NCBI RefSeq assembly: GCF_000972845.2
Contig: NC_040027.1
Location: 16,616,410 to 16,680,409, forward strand
Length of the DNA stretch: 64,000 nt
Direction of reading: 5' to 3'
Source of the DNA: Larimichthys crocea
Taxonomy: Eukaryota; Chordata; Actinopteri; Sciaenidae
Both the position numbers and the translations under genes were made by a program. Under the pieces are notes generated by a model. That model did not search any database and was not told where the DNA came from. It saw only the letters and a program-made list of their open reading frames with translations. This document shows positions 61,052-64,000 of this stretch, one piece after another (position 1 is the stretch's first letter; each line of letters starts with the position of its first letter).

Positions 61052-64000
61052 TTAACCACAGTCTCCCTTGGTCTCTCTCTTGGTCTCTGCTCTTTTCTGC
61101 TTTTCTTTTTCTCTCGCTGATTCTACATTTTTGCCCCTCATTCTTTTTCAACTGCCTCCCTCCCTTCGTTCCTCTCTTTATCTCTCTCTTACTCCACTAA
61201 TTGCTGCTGATCCAGTGTTTTTTGTGTAGCCAGAGAAATATTTCAGTATGCTCTTCAGTGAACAATGGCGTCTCTCCTGCGAGCAACGAAGGCTGTGAGA
61301 CATGCCATGAATAACGCTGACTTTTCAATAGATAGCCTGTATGCTATTGAGTCCTGTTAAATGCTGTGGGATCTGATCTTTACCTTGACCTGACACACTG
61401 TGTTTACTGATGTACTCTGGCCTTGTATGATTAATGCTTCAGTGCAGCGTGTCTCTGCTGGCAGCAGAAGCACTAAAGCCTTCCCTTTATACAGATTGTT
61501 TCTCCAACTCTGACCTGTAAAGTCACAGTGGAGAGACTGAGTGAGAGACGGGACGAGAGGCCTCTGCTACGAGAGGGTTTGAGAGCGGCCATAAATCGCT
61601 GCCAGAGGTATTGCACAGAGTCAGTGTGACCTGTGACGACTACTGAGTGTGTCGTGTTGTCGTTTTCTGACCCAGACACAAGCTGATACCCACATTCCTG
61701 CAGAAGGCACAGCAGCGGGTGTATGCGGACATGGCGGCCGGCTAGGGTTTCAGCACTCAGCACCACCAATGATGCACCTTTAAAATAATCACCCGTGTCA
61801 GAGTGTTGTCTAGGGAGGAGCGTCCCTGGTGCTGGCTCCTTATTGCAAGTGGCAGGATCAGAGGCTATGTATCAAAATGGAAGTGATGCAATGTGACATC
61901 TGTCAGGGTGGATTGGAGAGCATTTATCTGCAAAAAAAGAAAAGCCCTGAACTGGAAAATGAAAGGCCAAGATGGTCCTTCCTTTTGCTGGAGGGGGAAT
62001 ATAAATTCTGAGGTTAGATGTGGGAGATGAGTCGAGAAAGAGGGGGAGGGGACCGACTGCACAAATTTCCCTGAATGCCGCCAGACCACATCTCATATAG
62101 GCTCCAGTATATAGCAGTGGAGCCACACACAGCACGCAGGACCACCCATGCAACCACAGTCGCCCTTTTTGTTCTTCCTGCACTCTGGCTGTAACTTCCT
62201 TTGTCAAGTAGATGATGGGATTCTGACAAGTTTTGAATTAATGCATGACCTTCATCAATTTCATATGAGCTGATGATCATACCATGAACAGCCCGCATTT
62301 GGCATGTTTTAAAATACGACACCGCATCCATCCTTTAGCTGAAAGATCGCTAACTGGCATGTCACCTCCAGCTGAATGGAATAATATTTATAAGAGTCCA
62401 AGTATAAAAGGATCATTGGCCACCATATATCACATTCCTATGTAATAAAAAAAAATAAAAAACCTTGTACAGTGGAGACACATGCAGGAGTTGACTGCAA
62501 TGTAAGAAAGATGTGACTTTATGTTTGTTTGTTTTTTATTTACAGCATTTAGTGGGAGTTCTTCATGTGTGGTTGAGAGAGAGATGGAGTGAATGTTCTG
62601 CAATGTGAGTGTGACAGGCTAACAACGCATGAAAACAGATCATCCAGGAGATCTGTTCCACCGTCTAGGATTCTGCTGTGGTTGCTCCGAACTAAAACGC
62701 TACCTTGGGAATTCAGGTGTTGTGTTCATCGCCAATTGAAACATTATCTCATTTATCTATAACGCTGCAGCACAGGCTGTGTGCAAACAGACATGCAGAG
62801 AGTGCAAAACACCTACGGCCGTTTACACATATCTGAAGGGGGAGGGGGGGAAAAAAGGAGTGGGAGAAAGGGTGGAAGGAAAAAAAAAAATACTCCAACT
62901 CGGATGACCCTGACACAGAGAATTACGGATGACAGATTCCCCACCATGACCACACACAAAGTAGACACAAAACAAGTTGGATCTCTCACTGTTAACCATC
63001 CCGTAGCTACAATAAATTGACTTTTTCTTTCGGGGAGCTATTCTCTAGACTGGTGCTTTCTTTCGGAGCACAATACAGAACGATGTGGAGTCTCACTGAC
63101 ACAAAAAACACATATAATGCTAGCGGCGTCCTCACCTCAGCTTTAACCTGTATGATTACCGCTAACAGCTACTGTAGCTACCTTCCAGGAACTGCTACAC
63201 GAATCTCTCACCACCTCAGCTTTCACCTCTTTATCTGATTTATGTTATGCTGCTAACAATGACTCTACACAGGAGCTTTCAGCTGCATCTCCTGTGTCGT
63301 GACGGAACACATCTATCTTACCACCTCAAATTTTACTTGTGCTATATGAGTTTAAACACGGCCTGAAGCATATTTTATGTCTATGTTCTTTAAGTTATGC
63401 ATGTAAATACAGTGACTGTGTATTGGGCTGCCAAAACGCAGGTGACCTACACTCAACACTGTGCCTGAACGCACCCTGTGTAGACACAGACAAAAGACTG
63501 CTAGCTGGTGTTGTAGCTACTTCTAATTGCTGTTGCTATTACAGTGGACACTGCTACATTACAAGCTATAAGACACCATTAACAATACTGCTTCATCGGT
63601 TTGTTCTACTGAAATGCAAAGTTGAGTATTTATGATATTCATCTGAACTGAACAAAAAAAAAAAGTCTCCCATTGTTGTTCCTTCATGTTGTCCTGACAT
63701 ATCTTTACTGGAGGTTTGGCACTTTTGTTCCAAGGACGGCAACCTCAGATAGTTTTCTGCAGAAACCGAGATTTCTCCAAGCTACGCTGAATTAAGTTTC
63801 CCCAACAGCTCGGGAGCATTCTTCCTCGATCTACAATTCAATCTCATATCAGTGTTTCTCTGTGCATTAATATGCAGTACATTACATGCAGCATAATATC
63901 TCTCTTCCCGGTGACATATTCCATATGTATGGGAACTGACCCTAACTGGGTGAAAAGATCTCCTCACTCGGGGAACCACAGCTACATATGTAAGCCTTCA

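Larger units (their letters stand above)
60473..64000 (-). other. celf5 intron, continuing past the window edge
   Basis: I searched for the short exon coding PIQVKPADSESRG and for RRM1 exons and found neither, so this is intron up to the right edge. It contains a 74-base CA repeat (60,837), CT-rich sequence at 61,025-61,200 and ordinary sequence otherwise. Confidence 0.75.

Noticed and set aside
60473..64000. Possible RRM1 or short PIQVKPADSESRG exon of celf5
   Set aside because: Looked for the expected coding words and splice borders on the minus strand and found none; these exons must lie beyond the window.

Overview
This window looks like part of a ray-finned (teleost) fish chromosome. 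The coding exons are short, bounded by GT..AG and separated by kilobase introns. There is abundant CA/GT, CT/GA and poly(T) simple sequence and two worn copies of repeat motifs common in fish. The two recognisable genes are vertebrate neural/developmental genes. There is no bacterial operon structure, and I see no CRISPR array, rRNA or tRNA.

Layout. Positions 1-13.7 kb hold no exon I can support; this is the upstream flank of the first gene. Positions 13.9-20.63 kb carry a complete three-exon gene on the + strand for a repulsive guidance molecule, a GPI-anchored BMP co-receptor and neogenin ligand of 435 residues. Its splice sites, strong start context, FGDPH autocleavage site, GPI-signal tail and ATTAAA poly(A) signal are all visible. 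It is most like RGMB but is probably the fish paralogue rgmd. Positions 20.6-25 kb lie between two convergent genes. From about 25 kb to beyond the right edge lies a CELF-family RNA-binding protein gene on the - strand. Eight 3' coding exons, reading from 60,472 down to 29,853, encode RRM2, the divergent linker and RRM3 with the exact C-terminal tail (356 residues). The linker matches CELF5 best. The RRM1 and first exons were not found and should lie past 64 kb.

How the genes relate. RGM proteins tune BMP and neogenin signalling at the cell surface. CELF proteins control splicing, stability and translation of UG-rich transcripts, mostly in brain and muscle. They share no pathway; their adjacency is best read as synteny. 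In mammals (from memory) CELF3/RGMC lie on 1q, CELF6/RGMA on 15q and CELF5 on 19p, so an RGM beside celf5 fits the fourth RGM copy, lost in tetrapods.

I found no wholly new system. The most useful leads are in the celf5 introns: UG repeats beside several exons (possible CELF autoregulation), a tandem array that has copied the 5' splice-site region of one exon, and a long CU microsatellite forming the polypyrimidine tract of the RRM3 exon.
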